NCBI GenBank assembly: GCA_947384645.1
Contig: CANDHX010000006.1
Span: forward strand, 1-16,594
DNA from: an uncultured Mycoplasmatota bacterium
Lineage (GTDB): Bacteria; Bacillota_I; Bacilli_A; RF39; UBA660
Length of the DNA stretch: 16,594 bases
Direction of reading: 5' to 3'
The notes under the pieces are model-generated. The model saw only the letters and a program-made list of their open reading frames with translations. It made no database searches and was not told where the DNA came from. The position numbers and the translations under genes are program-made. Shown piece by piece: positions 7,889 through 14,692 of the stretch. How positions within the stretch are numbered: the first letter of the stretch is position 1; every line of letters begins with the position of its first letter.

Positions 7889-9135
7889 GAAAAGATTTTA
7901 CTAAACATACCTTATCAAATGGAATAGATGTCTACCTATATAGAGATAAAAATTTAAAAAGAATGGTGGCATCCTATAATGTATTTTATGGCTTTGACGG
8001 ATTTTATAACAACTTCACGTATGAAGGTAAAATGCGGGAAGTACCTTATGCGATGGCTCACTTCCTAGAACACACTCTCATCGAAAAGTCACGATTCGGC
8101 AACATGCTTTTAAATTTCAAAGATTTAAATTACGACTTCAACGGGAGCACTTATCCTGATATCACCTCTTACTATTTTGTAGGTATCAAAGATACTCTTG
8201 AGAGTCTCAAAAAACTGATATTGATGGTAGACAAACCGGTTTTTACCGAAGAAGACGTCGAAGATGTCAAAAGCGCCATTTTAGAAGAAGTCGCTAAAAA
8301 CGACAACGAGCCTTATAAAATAGGTCATAATTTAAACAAACGAAACCTCTATTCGAGCTTTGAAAAAATTGCCAAGAGTAATAACAGTTTGGGGTCTATA
8401 GAGAGCACAAAAAGTATAACTTATGAAAATGCCAAATTGTGTTATGATGCGTTCTATAACGACGAAAATAAGTTTTTATGTATCGGTGGCTCTTTCGAAA
8501 TAGATGAAATGATTGACTATTTGGAGAGCATCTATAAAGAAATAGAGTATCATCCGAATAGATTAGAACTAGAGAGCTTCGAAGAAGACGATATAAGAAA
8601 TGGATATGAAGAAATCGAACTTCCTATAAGCGAGAACTTTTGTATAATCAGCTATAAAATGAAAAACGTCTTTAAAGAGAGCAAACTTTTTATCAATTTA
8701 GCACTCAATATATTTTTTAGACTCAAGTTTGGAAACGAAACAGAGTTTGTAAGTGAACTCATCAAAAAAGGTATCGTCATAGGTGGAATAGGGGGAGGAG
8801 CAAGCTTATATAGGGACGATATAATTTTTACCTTCTGTGCCGACGTCAAAGACAAAGATAGATTTATAAGAGCAATCGAAGACGAACTAAAAAATCCCCA
8901 AATCGACGAAAGCCTATTCGAACTCATAAAGAAAACTCTAAAAGTGAATGAACTTAATAAATTAGACTATATCTATCGAGCAATTTTAAGATTTCCAATA
9001 GATATAAACTATTCAGATAAACTTTATGATATGGATGTTTTAGATAAATGCAATATAGAAAAATTAAAAAGTATTATAGGTAGATTGGATTTTAATAAAA
9101 AGACCGTTACATTGTTAAAGAAAAAAGCGAATTAG
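7885..9135 (+). CDS. ymfH: M16 zinc metallopeptidase, catalytic subunit (YmfH type)
   Basis: A 416-aa M16 peptidase with an intact inverted zinc motif HFLEH (59-63; H59 and H63 ligands, E62 general base) and the third ligand in ILEEVAKNDNEP (132-143, E134 or E135, about 72 residues downstream as expected for M16). The region NGSTYPDITSYYF (86-98) is the conserved substrate-strand segment. Two repeated halves make up the fold. It starts within ymfF (ATGA overlap, 7885-7888) with an AAGGAG site upstream, so the two subunits are probably made in equal amounts and form a heterodimer. There is no ymfI homologue downstream, as there is in B. subtilis. Its stop codon overlaps the stop of the converging ATPase gene and lies within a terminator hairpin. 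Confidence 0.9.
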   Translation: MRKDFTKHTLSNGIDVYLYRDKNLKRMVASYNVFYGFDGFYNNFTYEGKMREVPYAMAHFLEHTLIEKSRFGNMLLNFKDLNYDFNGSTYPDITSYYFVGIKDTLESLKKLILMVDKPVFTEEDVEDVKSAILEEVAKNDNEPYKIGHNLNKRNLYSSFEKIAKSNNSLGSIESTKSITYENAKLCYDAFYNDENKFLCIGGSFEIDEMIDYLESIYKEIEYHPNRLELESFEEDDIRNGYEEIELPISENFCIISYKMKNVFKESKLFINLALNIFFRLKFGNETEFVSELIKKGIVIGGIGGGASLYRDDIIFTFCADVKDKDRFIRAIEDELKNPQIDESLFELIKKTLKVNELNKLDYIYRAILRFPIDINYSDKLYDMDVLDKCNIEKLKSIIGRLDFNKKTVTLLKKKAN

Positions 9136-9163
9136 ATACTGAATTGTTCTAATTCACTTTTTT
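9121..9163. terminator. Bidirectional intrinsic terminator spanning two convergent stop codons
   Basis: AAAAAAG-C-GAATTAGA (9121-9136) pairs with TCTAATTC-A-CTTTTTT (9148-9163): 15 of 16 positions pair, with one C/A mismatch and an 11-nt loop. Both strands therefore read a stable hairpin ending in a run of six T. The left arm contains the ymfH stop TAG (9133-9135) and the stop TAA of the minus-strand ATPase gene (9134-9132). Confidence 0.88.
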
Positions 9164-10544
9164 GTTCTTGAGCCTCTATTTCTTCTGAGGTTTTCTTTAC
9201 GTTATCTAATCCTAACACTTGATAAGAATTCATTTTTTCATCGTCTAATTGGATTAATCTCAATATTTCATCGATTGATGTGTCGCCAGTTAAGACTTTT
9301 CTCAACCCGTCTTGTAGCATCGTCGTTATATTTGACATATCGGCAAACACTAGTTCTCTTAGTTTAGCTTTGCTCGTACCAGAAGATATGGCATCTTTAA
9401 TTTCGTCGTTTATCATTAAAACTTCGTGAACGGGAATACGTCCCTTATAGCCACCATTGCACTCTGGACAACCAGTTCGCTCGTAGATTTCGTTGACATC
9501 TAAATTTAACGAATTTTTAAATATCTGCTTTTCATAATCCGTGGTAGGGCGAAGTTTCTTACATTTATTGCAAAGCCTTCTAGCTAGTTTCTGAGAGACA
9601 ATTCCTGAAATGGCAGCACCTAATAAATAACGCTCGACATCCATATCTAAAAGTCTTTCAATCGTATTAAGAGAGTCGTTTGTATGGATAGTAGATAATA
9701 CTAAGTGACCTGTAATAGCCGAACGTACTGCAATACGAGCTGTCTCTGTATCACGAATCTCACCAATCATAATGATATCGGGGTCCTGACGAAGAATACT
9801 TCTCAAAGCACTTCCGAAAGTCATTCCTATTTCGGAGTTGACCTGTACTTGGTTGATGCCTTCGATGTTCATCTCTATTGGGTCTTCGACAGTAATCAAG
9901 TTTCGATTTTCGGTATTTAGTCTTTGTAACATCGAATAAACGGTAGTCGATTTACCAGAACCAGTAGCACCAGTAACCAAAATTATGCCGTTTGGAATGG
10001 ATATCATCTTTAAAATAGTCTCGTAGTTTTCTTTAGTAAATCCCAAATTTTCAAGACCGGCACTCGACATCGAATAATCCAAAATACGGATAACTATCTT
10101 CTCTCCCATATTAGTCGGCAAACAAGAGACACGCAAATCGACATTGGTATCGGCAATTAATCCTTTTATAGCTCCGTCCTGAGGAAGACGGGACTCCGTA
10201 ATATTCATATTAGAGATAATCTTGACACGGGTGATCATGTTCTTTTTCATTGCGAGTGGAACTGCTGTATAGTCGTGCAAGTCTCCGTCTATTCTTATCC
10301 TTATGTGTATTCCTTCTTCGAAAGGGTCGAAATGGATATCGGAGGCACCTTTTTTAATCGCATCGACGACTATATCATTTACTATATCGACGATAGGTGT
10401 GTTATCGTAGTCGAAGGACTGAACGCTTTGAAATGTATCATCTGTTTCTTTCTTTTGCTCGGATGAAGTAGAGCTATCGAAATTGACGCTCTTAGCTTCC
10501 TCACTCAAAGAATTTTCTTGGCCTAATAGTTGTTCTTCAAACAT
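9132..10544 (-). CDS. PilB/GspE/ComGA-like type II/IV secretion ATPase
   Basis: A 470-aa hexameric traffic-ATPase that in other systems drives pilin or pseudopilin assembly from the cytoplasmic face of the membrane. It has an N2-type domain (about 50-160, ASDIHFDP at 67-74), Walker A GATGSGKST (192-200), Asp box ITVEDPIE (217-224), Walker B PDIIMIGEIRD (255-265), His box HLVLSTIHTND (280-290), and a zinc tetracysteine (C325/C328 and C359/C362), diagnostic for the GspE/PilB branch. The N-terminal MshEN/N1 domain of full-length PilB is replaced by about 45 low-complexity Ser/Glu residues, so it is longer than ComGA and shorter than PilB. A GTG at 10553 is in frame, but the Shine-Dalgarno sits 1 nt from it; ATG 10544 is properly spaced. 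No platform protein, pilin or prepilin peptidase gene is in the window. Confidence 0.92.
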   Translation of the reverse strand: MFEEQLLGQENSLSEEAKSVNFDSSTSSEQKKETDDTFQSVQSFDYDNTPIVDIVNDIVVDAIKKGASDIHFDPFEEGIHIRIRIDGDLHDYTAVPLAMKKNMITRVKIISNMNITESRLPQDGAIKGLIADTNVDLRVSCLPTNMGEKIVIRILDYSMSSAGLENLGFTKENYETILKMISIPNGIILVTGATGSGKSTTVYSMLQRLNTENRNLITVEDPIEMNIEGINQVQVNSEIGMTFGSALRSILRQDPDIIMIGEIRDTETARIAVRSAITGHLVLSTIHTNDSLNTIERLLDMDVERYLLGAAISGIVSQKLARRLCNKCKKLRPTTDYEKQIFKNSLNLDVNEIYERTGCPECNGGYKGRIPVHEVLMINDEIKDAISSGTSKAKLRELVFADMSNITTMLQDGLRKVLTGDTSIDEILRLIQLDDEKMNSYQVLGLDNVKKTSEEIEAQEQKSELEQFSI

Positions 10545-10552
10545 TTCAATCA

Positions 10553-10560
10553 CACCTTTT
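10553..10560 (-). promoter_or_regulatory. Shine-Dalgarno fixing the ATPase start at 10544
   Basis: On the minus strand AAAAGGTG runs directly into the GTG candidate (10553-10551) but lies about 8-10 nt before ATG 10544, so the ATG is the better start and the protein loses the first three residues of the longest frame. Confidence 0.7.
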
Positions 10561-10595
10561 TTATTCTCATTATTAATTATAAACTATTACGCCAA

Positions 10596-10651
10596 ATTTC
10601 ACAATAGTATTATATAAATAAACTCGCATTTTTGACATTAAGATGTGAAAT
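10596..10651. repeat. 8-bp inverted repeat and dyad around the ATPase promoter
   Basis: ATTTCACA (10596-10603) and TGTGAAAT (10644-10651) are exact inverted copies 40 bp apart, bracketing the predicted promoter. The right arm overlaps an imperfect dyad, TGACAT-TAAG-ATGTGA (10633-10648, one mismatch), lying on the -35 region. Operator function is inference only. Confidence 0.35.
10609..10614 (-). promoter_or_regulatory. Probable -10 box of the secretion ATPase gene
   Basis: The minus strand reads a consensus TATAAT here, about 65 bp before the ATG at 10544. At 17-bp spacing (10632-10637) the minus strand reads TGTCAA, a poor -35, which could mean activator dependence. The element lies between the arms of the 10596/10644 inverted repeat. 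Confidence 0.45.
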
Positions 10652-10656
10652 AAAAG

Positions 10657-10956
10657 TTAATCTTCTATCTTTTTAATCTGTCTAAAATTTATAGTTTTAG
10701 TTTTAAAATATACGTTTTTCTTTATGGGATCCAAATTTACTACATAATCGTTTAAAATCTTCAATTTTCCATCTTCGATATAAAAGCACTTTATTTTGGA
10801 ACGTGTATAAAAAGAGGCTTTCAATATTTCTTCGGCTTCCTCGATTTCTTCCATAGAAAGAGTGGGAAGAGAAACGTTTTCTTCTTTGCTAATTAAAGTA
10901 CTATTAGGTACTACTGCACTAAAAGGTTTCCATTTCTTCATCCCACGGTCCATCAT
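10657..10956 (-). CDS. YolD-like protein, partner of the Y-family polymerase
   Basis: A 99-aa YolD-like protein. The diagnostic N-terminal motif DRGMKKWKPF is at residues 3-12, followed by an acidic helix (34-45) and a beta-rich C-terminal half with DGKLKILNDYVVNLD (62-76), as in YolD family members, which adopt a small WYL/SH3-like beta fold. In Bacilli, YolD genes sit directly downstream of UvrX/YqjW-type polymerases and are thought to be UmuD-like accessory subunits (family knowledge; mechanism unsettled). The ATG at 10956 overlaps the polymerase stop TGA (ATGA), and the Shine-Dalgarno GGAGGT is within the polymerase's last codons, so translation is coupled. A second in-frame ATG follows immediately (10953). 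I see no clear terminator after it. Confidence 0.88.
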   Translation of the reverse strand: MMDRGMKKWKPFSAVVPNSTLISKEENVSLPTLSMEEIEEAEEILKASFYTRSKIKCFYIEDGKLKILNDYVVNLDPIKKNVYFKTKTINFRQIKKIED

Positions 10957-12218
10957 TCTCTATGACCTCCTAATTTTTTATTGCGTTCAATCATAGTCGA
11001 ATCTTTTAATAAATTAGACGCTTTAATAATGGAATTTTTTCCGTATTTATTTTTTATTTCATCGATAGTATTTTTGATGTTATCTTTCTTTATTTTATCG
11101 TCATAGGATTCGAATAGATTTAACTGTTCAGTATTATTATCCTCTAAACCTCCTAAACTTATACTCACCTTTCTAATAGGATAGTCTTCATAAAATTTCT
11201 GAAACATGGATAAACAGATACTTGTGATGACCTCTTCGTCGGCTGTCGATGCTGAAAGCCTTCTAGAGTGATAGAACCCTCCACCATACACTTTCGAATA
11301 TCCTATACCAAACCCAATGACATTGCACTTTTTATGATGTCGTCTCAAACGAAAGCCTAAAACTTCGACCATTTCTTTTATTATGATGCCGATGTTGTCT
11401 TCGTTATAGTCTTTAAATAACACTTGTGAATGTCCATACGATTTATCTTTGGGATTTTCATTGAAATCTGCTATCCGTGCTAAGTCGATACCATTGGCAT
11501 GATTCCAAAGCTCTTCTCCCATAATTCCAAACTTAGTCTTTAATTTCCTGATGTCGTATGCTGCCAAATCGCCAATCGTATTTATGCCCATGGCATTTAG
11601 GTTTCTTTGCATCCGATTTCCGATGCCCCAAAATTCTTTTAAAGGTGTAATCGGGAAAAACTTATTCGGTATGTCCTCATAACTCCATTTAGCTATGTTA
11701 TCTTTTGTATGTTTTGCTTCGACATCCATTGCTACTTTGGCGATTAACATATTAGGGCCAATTCCAGCAGTACTTATGAGCCCCGTCTTTTTCTTAATAG
11801 TATCCATTATTTTTTTAGCTAACTCATAGTCTGTTAAATGGTATAACTTTAAATAATCTGTAACATCTAGAAAACACTCGTCGATAGAATATACGTGCAA
11901 ATCTTCCTTACTCACAAAATCGAGATATATCGAAACGACTTTTTTACTGTACTCGACATAAAGACCCATGCGAGGAGGTACTGTTTGGTATTTAATTCTT
12001 TTAGGTATTTCATATATTCTCGAACGAGAAGCTACGCCAAGAGACTTCATATAAGGAGTGACAGCTAGAGTAATAGCTCCATTGCGTCCCGGCTCAGCTA
12101 CCACTAAAGAAGTTTTAAAAGGGTCCAAATTCCTTTCGACGCATTCACAAGTGGCATAGAAAGACTTCATATCGATGACTATTATATTTCTTTTAGGCAA
12201 CTTAGAATAATCGACCAT
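10953..12218 (-). CDS. Y-family translesion DNA polymerase (UvrX/YqjW type)
   Basis: A 421-aa Y-family (UmuC/DinB superfamily) polymerase that copies past damaged bases. Catalytic motifs are IDMKSFYA (15-22, D16) and YSIDECFLD (110-118, D113/E114). A helix-hairpin-helix thumb follows (LKEFWGIGNRMQRNLNAMG, 193-211), with the little-finger domain at about 255-360. QLNLF (365-369) is a near-perfect beta-clamp-binding motif, followed by a charged tail. IDMKSFYA instead of IDMDAFYA/FFA, together with a coupled YolD gene, places it with the UvrX/YqjW group rather than classical DinB. It is preceded by a very strong AAGGAGGAGG Shine-Dalgarno, 5 nt from the ATG. Such genes are often SOS-induced, but no LexA-type box is visible upstream. 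Confidence 0.93.
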   Translation of the reverse strand: MVDYSKLPKRNIIVIDMKSFYATCECVERNLDPFKTSLVVAEPGRNGAITLAVTPYMKSLGVASRSRIYEIPKRIKYQTVPPRMGLYVEYSKKVVSIYLDFVSKEDLHVYSIDECFLDVTDYLKLYHLTDYELAKKIMDTIKKKTGLISTAGIGPNMLIAKVAMDVEAKHTKDNIAKWSYEDIPNKFFPITPLKEFWGIGNRMQRNLNAMGINTIGDLAAYDIRKLKTKFGIMGEELWNHANGIDLARIADFNENPKDKSYGHSQVLFKDYNEDNIGIIIKEMVEVLGFRLRRHHKKCNVIGFGIGYSKVYGGGFYHSRRLSASTADEEVITSICLSMFQKFYEDYPIRKVSISLGGLEDNNTEQLNLFESYDDKIKKDNIKNTIDEIKNKYGKNSIIKASNLLKDSTMIERNKKLGGHRE

Positions 12219-12223
12219 TATAA

Positions 12224-12263
12224 CCTCCTCCTTTTTTAAAAGTTTTTATCTATACTTATTATA
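12224..12263 (-). promoter_or_regulatory. -10 box and strong Shine-Dalgarno of the polymerase-YolD operon
   Basis: The minus strand has a consensus TATAAT (12263-12258) with a weak -35 at 17-bp spacing (GTGCAA, 12286-12281). Transcription should start near 12251. The short leader carries AAAGGAGGAGG (12234-12224), nearly full complementarity to the 16S 3' end, 5 nt before the ATG at 12218. Confidence 0.55.
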
Positions 12264-12302
12264 GCTAATTCTATTCATTTTTGCACTCTTTACCTAATAT
12301 AA

Positions 12303-12323
12303 AAAGTAGGATTTTCCTACTTT
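12303..12323. other. Hairpin in the divergent polymerase/priA intergenic region
   Basis: AAAGTAGGA (12303-12311) and TCCTACTTT (12315-12323) form a perfect 9-bp stem with a TTT loop. On the minus strand it is followed by a short T run (12305-12301), like a weak terminator; on the plus strand an A run follows. Between divergently transcribed genes a terminator has no obvious client. The rest of the 270-bp gap (12219-12488) holds only the promoters and a short repeat. Confidence 0.5.
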
Positions 12324-12337
12324 AAAAAAGTTCACTT

Positions 12338-12366
12338 TTGACTAAGCGTTTATTTATATTTATATT
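12338..12366 (+). promoter_or_regulatory. priA: Candidate priA promoter
   Basis: TTGACT (12338-12343), 17-bp spacer, TATATT (12361-12366): each hexamer is one base off consensus. It would give a leader of about 115 nt. A second candidate, ATGACA (12420-12425), 16 bp, TATTAT (12442-12447), would start much closer to the gene. Either or both may act. Confidence 0.5.
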
Positions 12367-12473
12367 ATATGTATATAAAAAGTTTAAATACTTCCTATCG
12401 AATATTAAAAACCTCAATGATGACAATGTAAATGAAAAAAATATTATTATATGATATGATATGATTACGTATG

Positions 12474-12480
12474 AAAGGTG
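12474..12480 (+). promoter_or_regulatory. priA: Shine-Dalgarno fixing the priA start at 12489
   Basis: AAAGGTG lies 8 nt before ATG 12489, only 2 nt before ATG 12483, and inside the frame opened by ATG 12471. The protein from 12489 begins MYVEVLIEYK, as PriA proteins normally do. Confidence 0.75.
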
Positions 12481-12488
12481 CGATGAAT

Positions 12489-14678
12489 ATGTATGTGGAA
12501 GTATTAATCGAATATAAAGTAAAATCCTTAGATAGAACTTTTACATACCTCGTTCCAGACCACCTAAAAGATATCGTCAAAATAGGCATGAAAGTGAAGG
12601 TTCCCTTTGGACAAGGCGATTCTCTAATAAACGGTTTTATCACGAATATCAAATACGATTCAAATTTAGGAAACTTAAAATCGATTTTTGATGTTACCGA
12701 TAGAGAATTAGTCCTAAACGAAGAACTTTTAAAACTTGGAGATTACATAAAAGATACGACTCTATGCACCTTGATAAGTGCCTATCAAACAATGCTGCCG
12801 TCGAGCTTGAAAATTAAAACTATTACATCTAACTACCAAAAACAAGACAGCTATTTGAAACTCAAAATGCCTAAAGAATTCATAAAAACCTATATTGAAG
12901 ATGTACGAGGCGAAAGACAAAAAGAGCTCTTAGAAAGTTTATTAAGAGAAGAAAAAGTTTTAAAAAAAGATTATAGCCCAAGTGCAGTTAAAACTCTTTT
13001 AGAAAAAGGTATCATAGAAGAAGAGAGAGTAAACGTCTATCGCATATCGAAAGAAGATAATAAAGATTCTATAGAATTCAATCTCACTAAAGAACAAGAG
13101 GAAGTATATAATCGCATACTAGAAAGCAAAAATAAAAGTGAGACGTTTTTGCTTCACGGCGTAACGGGAAGTGGCAAAACCGAGATATATATGCACGTCA
13201 TAAAAAAGATAATAGAAGAGGGGAAATGTGCAATCGTCTTAGTGCCAGAAATAACTCTTTCCATGCAAATAGTTAATAACTTTTATAAAAGATTTGGAAG
13301 CGACGTCGCCATATTACATAGTGCCTTATCACAAGGAGAAAAATATGACGAGTACTTAAAAGTATTAAGAGGAGACGTCCATATCATTGTGGGTACCCGA
13401 AGTGCCATATTTGCTCCAATTACTAACTTAGGAGTAATCATCATCGATGAAGAACACAGCGAATCTTATAAACAGGATAACACTCCTAGATATAATGCTA
13501 TAGACATAGCCAAATGGCGAAGTGAATATCACAATATTCCCCTTGTCCTAGGAAGTGCCACTCCGACTTATGAATCCTATGCTAGAGCCTTAAAAGGAGT
13601 CTATACTCTTTTATCATTGCCTAAACGGGTTAACGATATAAGTCTTCCTAGCATCAAAATAATCGACATGGCAGAAGAAGCCAAAAAAAGAAATATGATA
13701 ATAAGCGGATATTTAAAAGAAAAAATTCACGAAAGACTAGAAAAAAAAGAACAGATTATACTCCTTCTAAATAGAAGGGGGTTTGGCACTTTAGTAAATT
13801 GTGCGACGTGCGGTTACACTTTTAAATGTCCAAACTGTGATATAACTCTTACTTATCATAAAAGCTCTAATACCCTAAGATGTCATTACTGCGGTTTTTA
13901 CATAAAAAAGCCCGATATTTGTCCAGAATGTAAGTCGACCGAAATAAAAGATGCCGGTTTAGGTACAGAAAAATTGGAAGAAGAGTTAAAGAAAAACTTC
14001 AAAGAAGCAAGGCTCATAAGAATGGATGCCGACACGACTTCACGAAAGGGCAGTCACGAAAAAATCATTAAAGAATTTAAAGAAGAAAAATACGACATAT
14101 TATTTGGTACTCAAATGATCAGTAAAGGCCTAGATTTTCCAAAGGTGAGCCTAGTTGGCGTAATAAATGCCGACATGACTTTAAACATTCCAGACTTTAG
14201 AAGTGGAGAAAGAGCTTTTGCTCTTTTATCCCAAGTATCAGGGCGAGCTGGTCGTTCAGGATTATCTAGTGAAGTAGTCATCCAAACATTTAATCCAGAT
14301 AATTTTACTATTAAGATGCTCGAAATGGGTTCATTTTTAAAAAACTATCAATATGAAATGAGCATTAGAAAAAAGCTCAAATACCCGCCATACTACTATT
14401 TAGTAGGAATTAAAATTTGCAGTAGCATCTATGAAGATGCGAGCATCGAAGCCACAAAAGTATATAACTATTTAAAAAGCAATTTAAACCCTCAATCCAT
14501 TATATTAGGACCTACTACAGCAGGCATCTTTAAAATGAAAAATATTTACAGATTTCAAATCGTCATCAAATATAGATACGACGACAATTTAAAAACGGCT
14601 CTTAAGAGTATGGATGAAATGTACATAAATCACAAAACAGTCTACGTCGAAGTAGATATGAACCCATACTACATATAA
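12489..14678 (+). CDS. priA: Primosomal replication-restart helicase PriA
   Basis: A 729-aa superfamily 2 DNA helicase that recognises stalled forks and reloads the replisome. The N-terminal 3'-DNA-end-binding domain (1-105) contains LDRTFTYLVP (14-23). The helicase has Walker A GVTGSGKT (224-231), DEEH (320-323), GSATPT (355-360), and motifs V/VI at GTQMISKGLDFP (540-551) and QVSGRAGRSG (582-591). Between the helicase lobes are eight zinc-binding cysteines in four pairs (438/441, 447/450, 465/468, 478/481). The C-terminal domain (about 625-729) includes YPPYYYL. The length is slightly below the B. subtilis protein (about 800 aa), with all core elements present. The helicase gene downstream starts 14 bp after the stop, so the two are probably one operon. 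The def/fmt genes that often follow priA are absent. Confidence 0.97.
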   Translation: MYVEVLIEYKVKSLDRTFTYLVPDHLKDIVKIGMKVKVPFGQGDSLINGFITNIKYDSNLGNLKSIFDVTDRELVLNEELLKLGDYIKDTTLCTLISAYQTMLPSSLKIKTITSNYQKQDSYLKLKMPKEFIKTYIEDVRGERQKELLESLLREEKVLKKDYSPSAVKTLLEKGIIEEERVNVYRISKEDNKDSIEFNLTKEQEEVYNRILESKNKSETFLLHGVTGSGKTEIYMHVIKKIIEEGKCAIVLVPEITLSMQIVNNFYKRFGSDVAILHSALSQGEKYDEYLKVLRGDVHIIVGTRSAIFAPITNLGVIIIDEEHSESYKQDNTPRYNAIDIAKWRSEYHNIPLVLGSATPTYESYARALKGVYTLLSLPKRVNDISLPSIKIIDMAEEAKKRNMIISGYLKEKIHERLEKKEQIILLLNRRGFGTLVNCATCGYTFKCPNCDITLTYHKSSNTLRCHYCGFYIKKPDICPECKSTEIKDAGLGTEKLEEELKKNFKEARLIRMDADTTSRKGSHEKIIKEFKEEKYDILFGTQMISKGLDFPKVSLVGVINADMTLNIPDFRSGERAFALLSQVSGRAGRSGLSSEVVIQTFNPDNFTIKMLEMGSFLKNYQYEMSIRKKLKYPPYYYLVGIKICSSIYEDASIEATKVYNYLKSNLNPQSIILGPTTAGIFKMKNIYRFQIVIKYRYDDNLKTALKSMDEMYINHKTVYVEVDMNPYYI

Positions 14679-14692
14679 AGGAAGTGAACATA

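Noticed and set aside
9705..9920. 71-codon plus-strand frame inside the secretion ATPase gene
   Set aside because: It lies opposite the Walker B/His box coding region, has no ribosome binding site and no family resemblance; a shadow of the real gene.
12219..12488. SOS/LexA operator or riboswitch in the polymerase/priA gap
   Set aside because: No GAAC-N4-GTTC pair and no extended multi-stem structure; a single GTTC at 12329-12332 lacks its partner.
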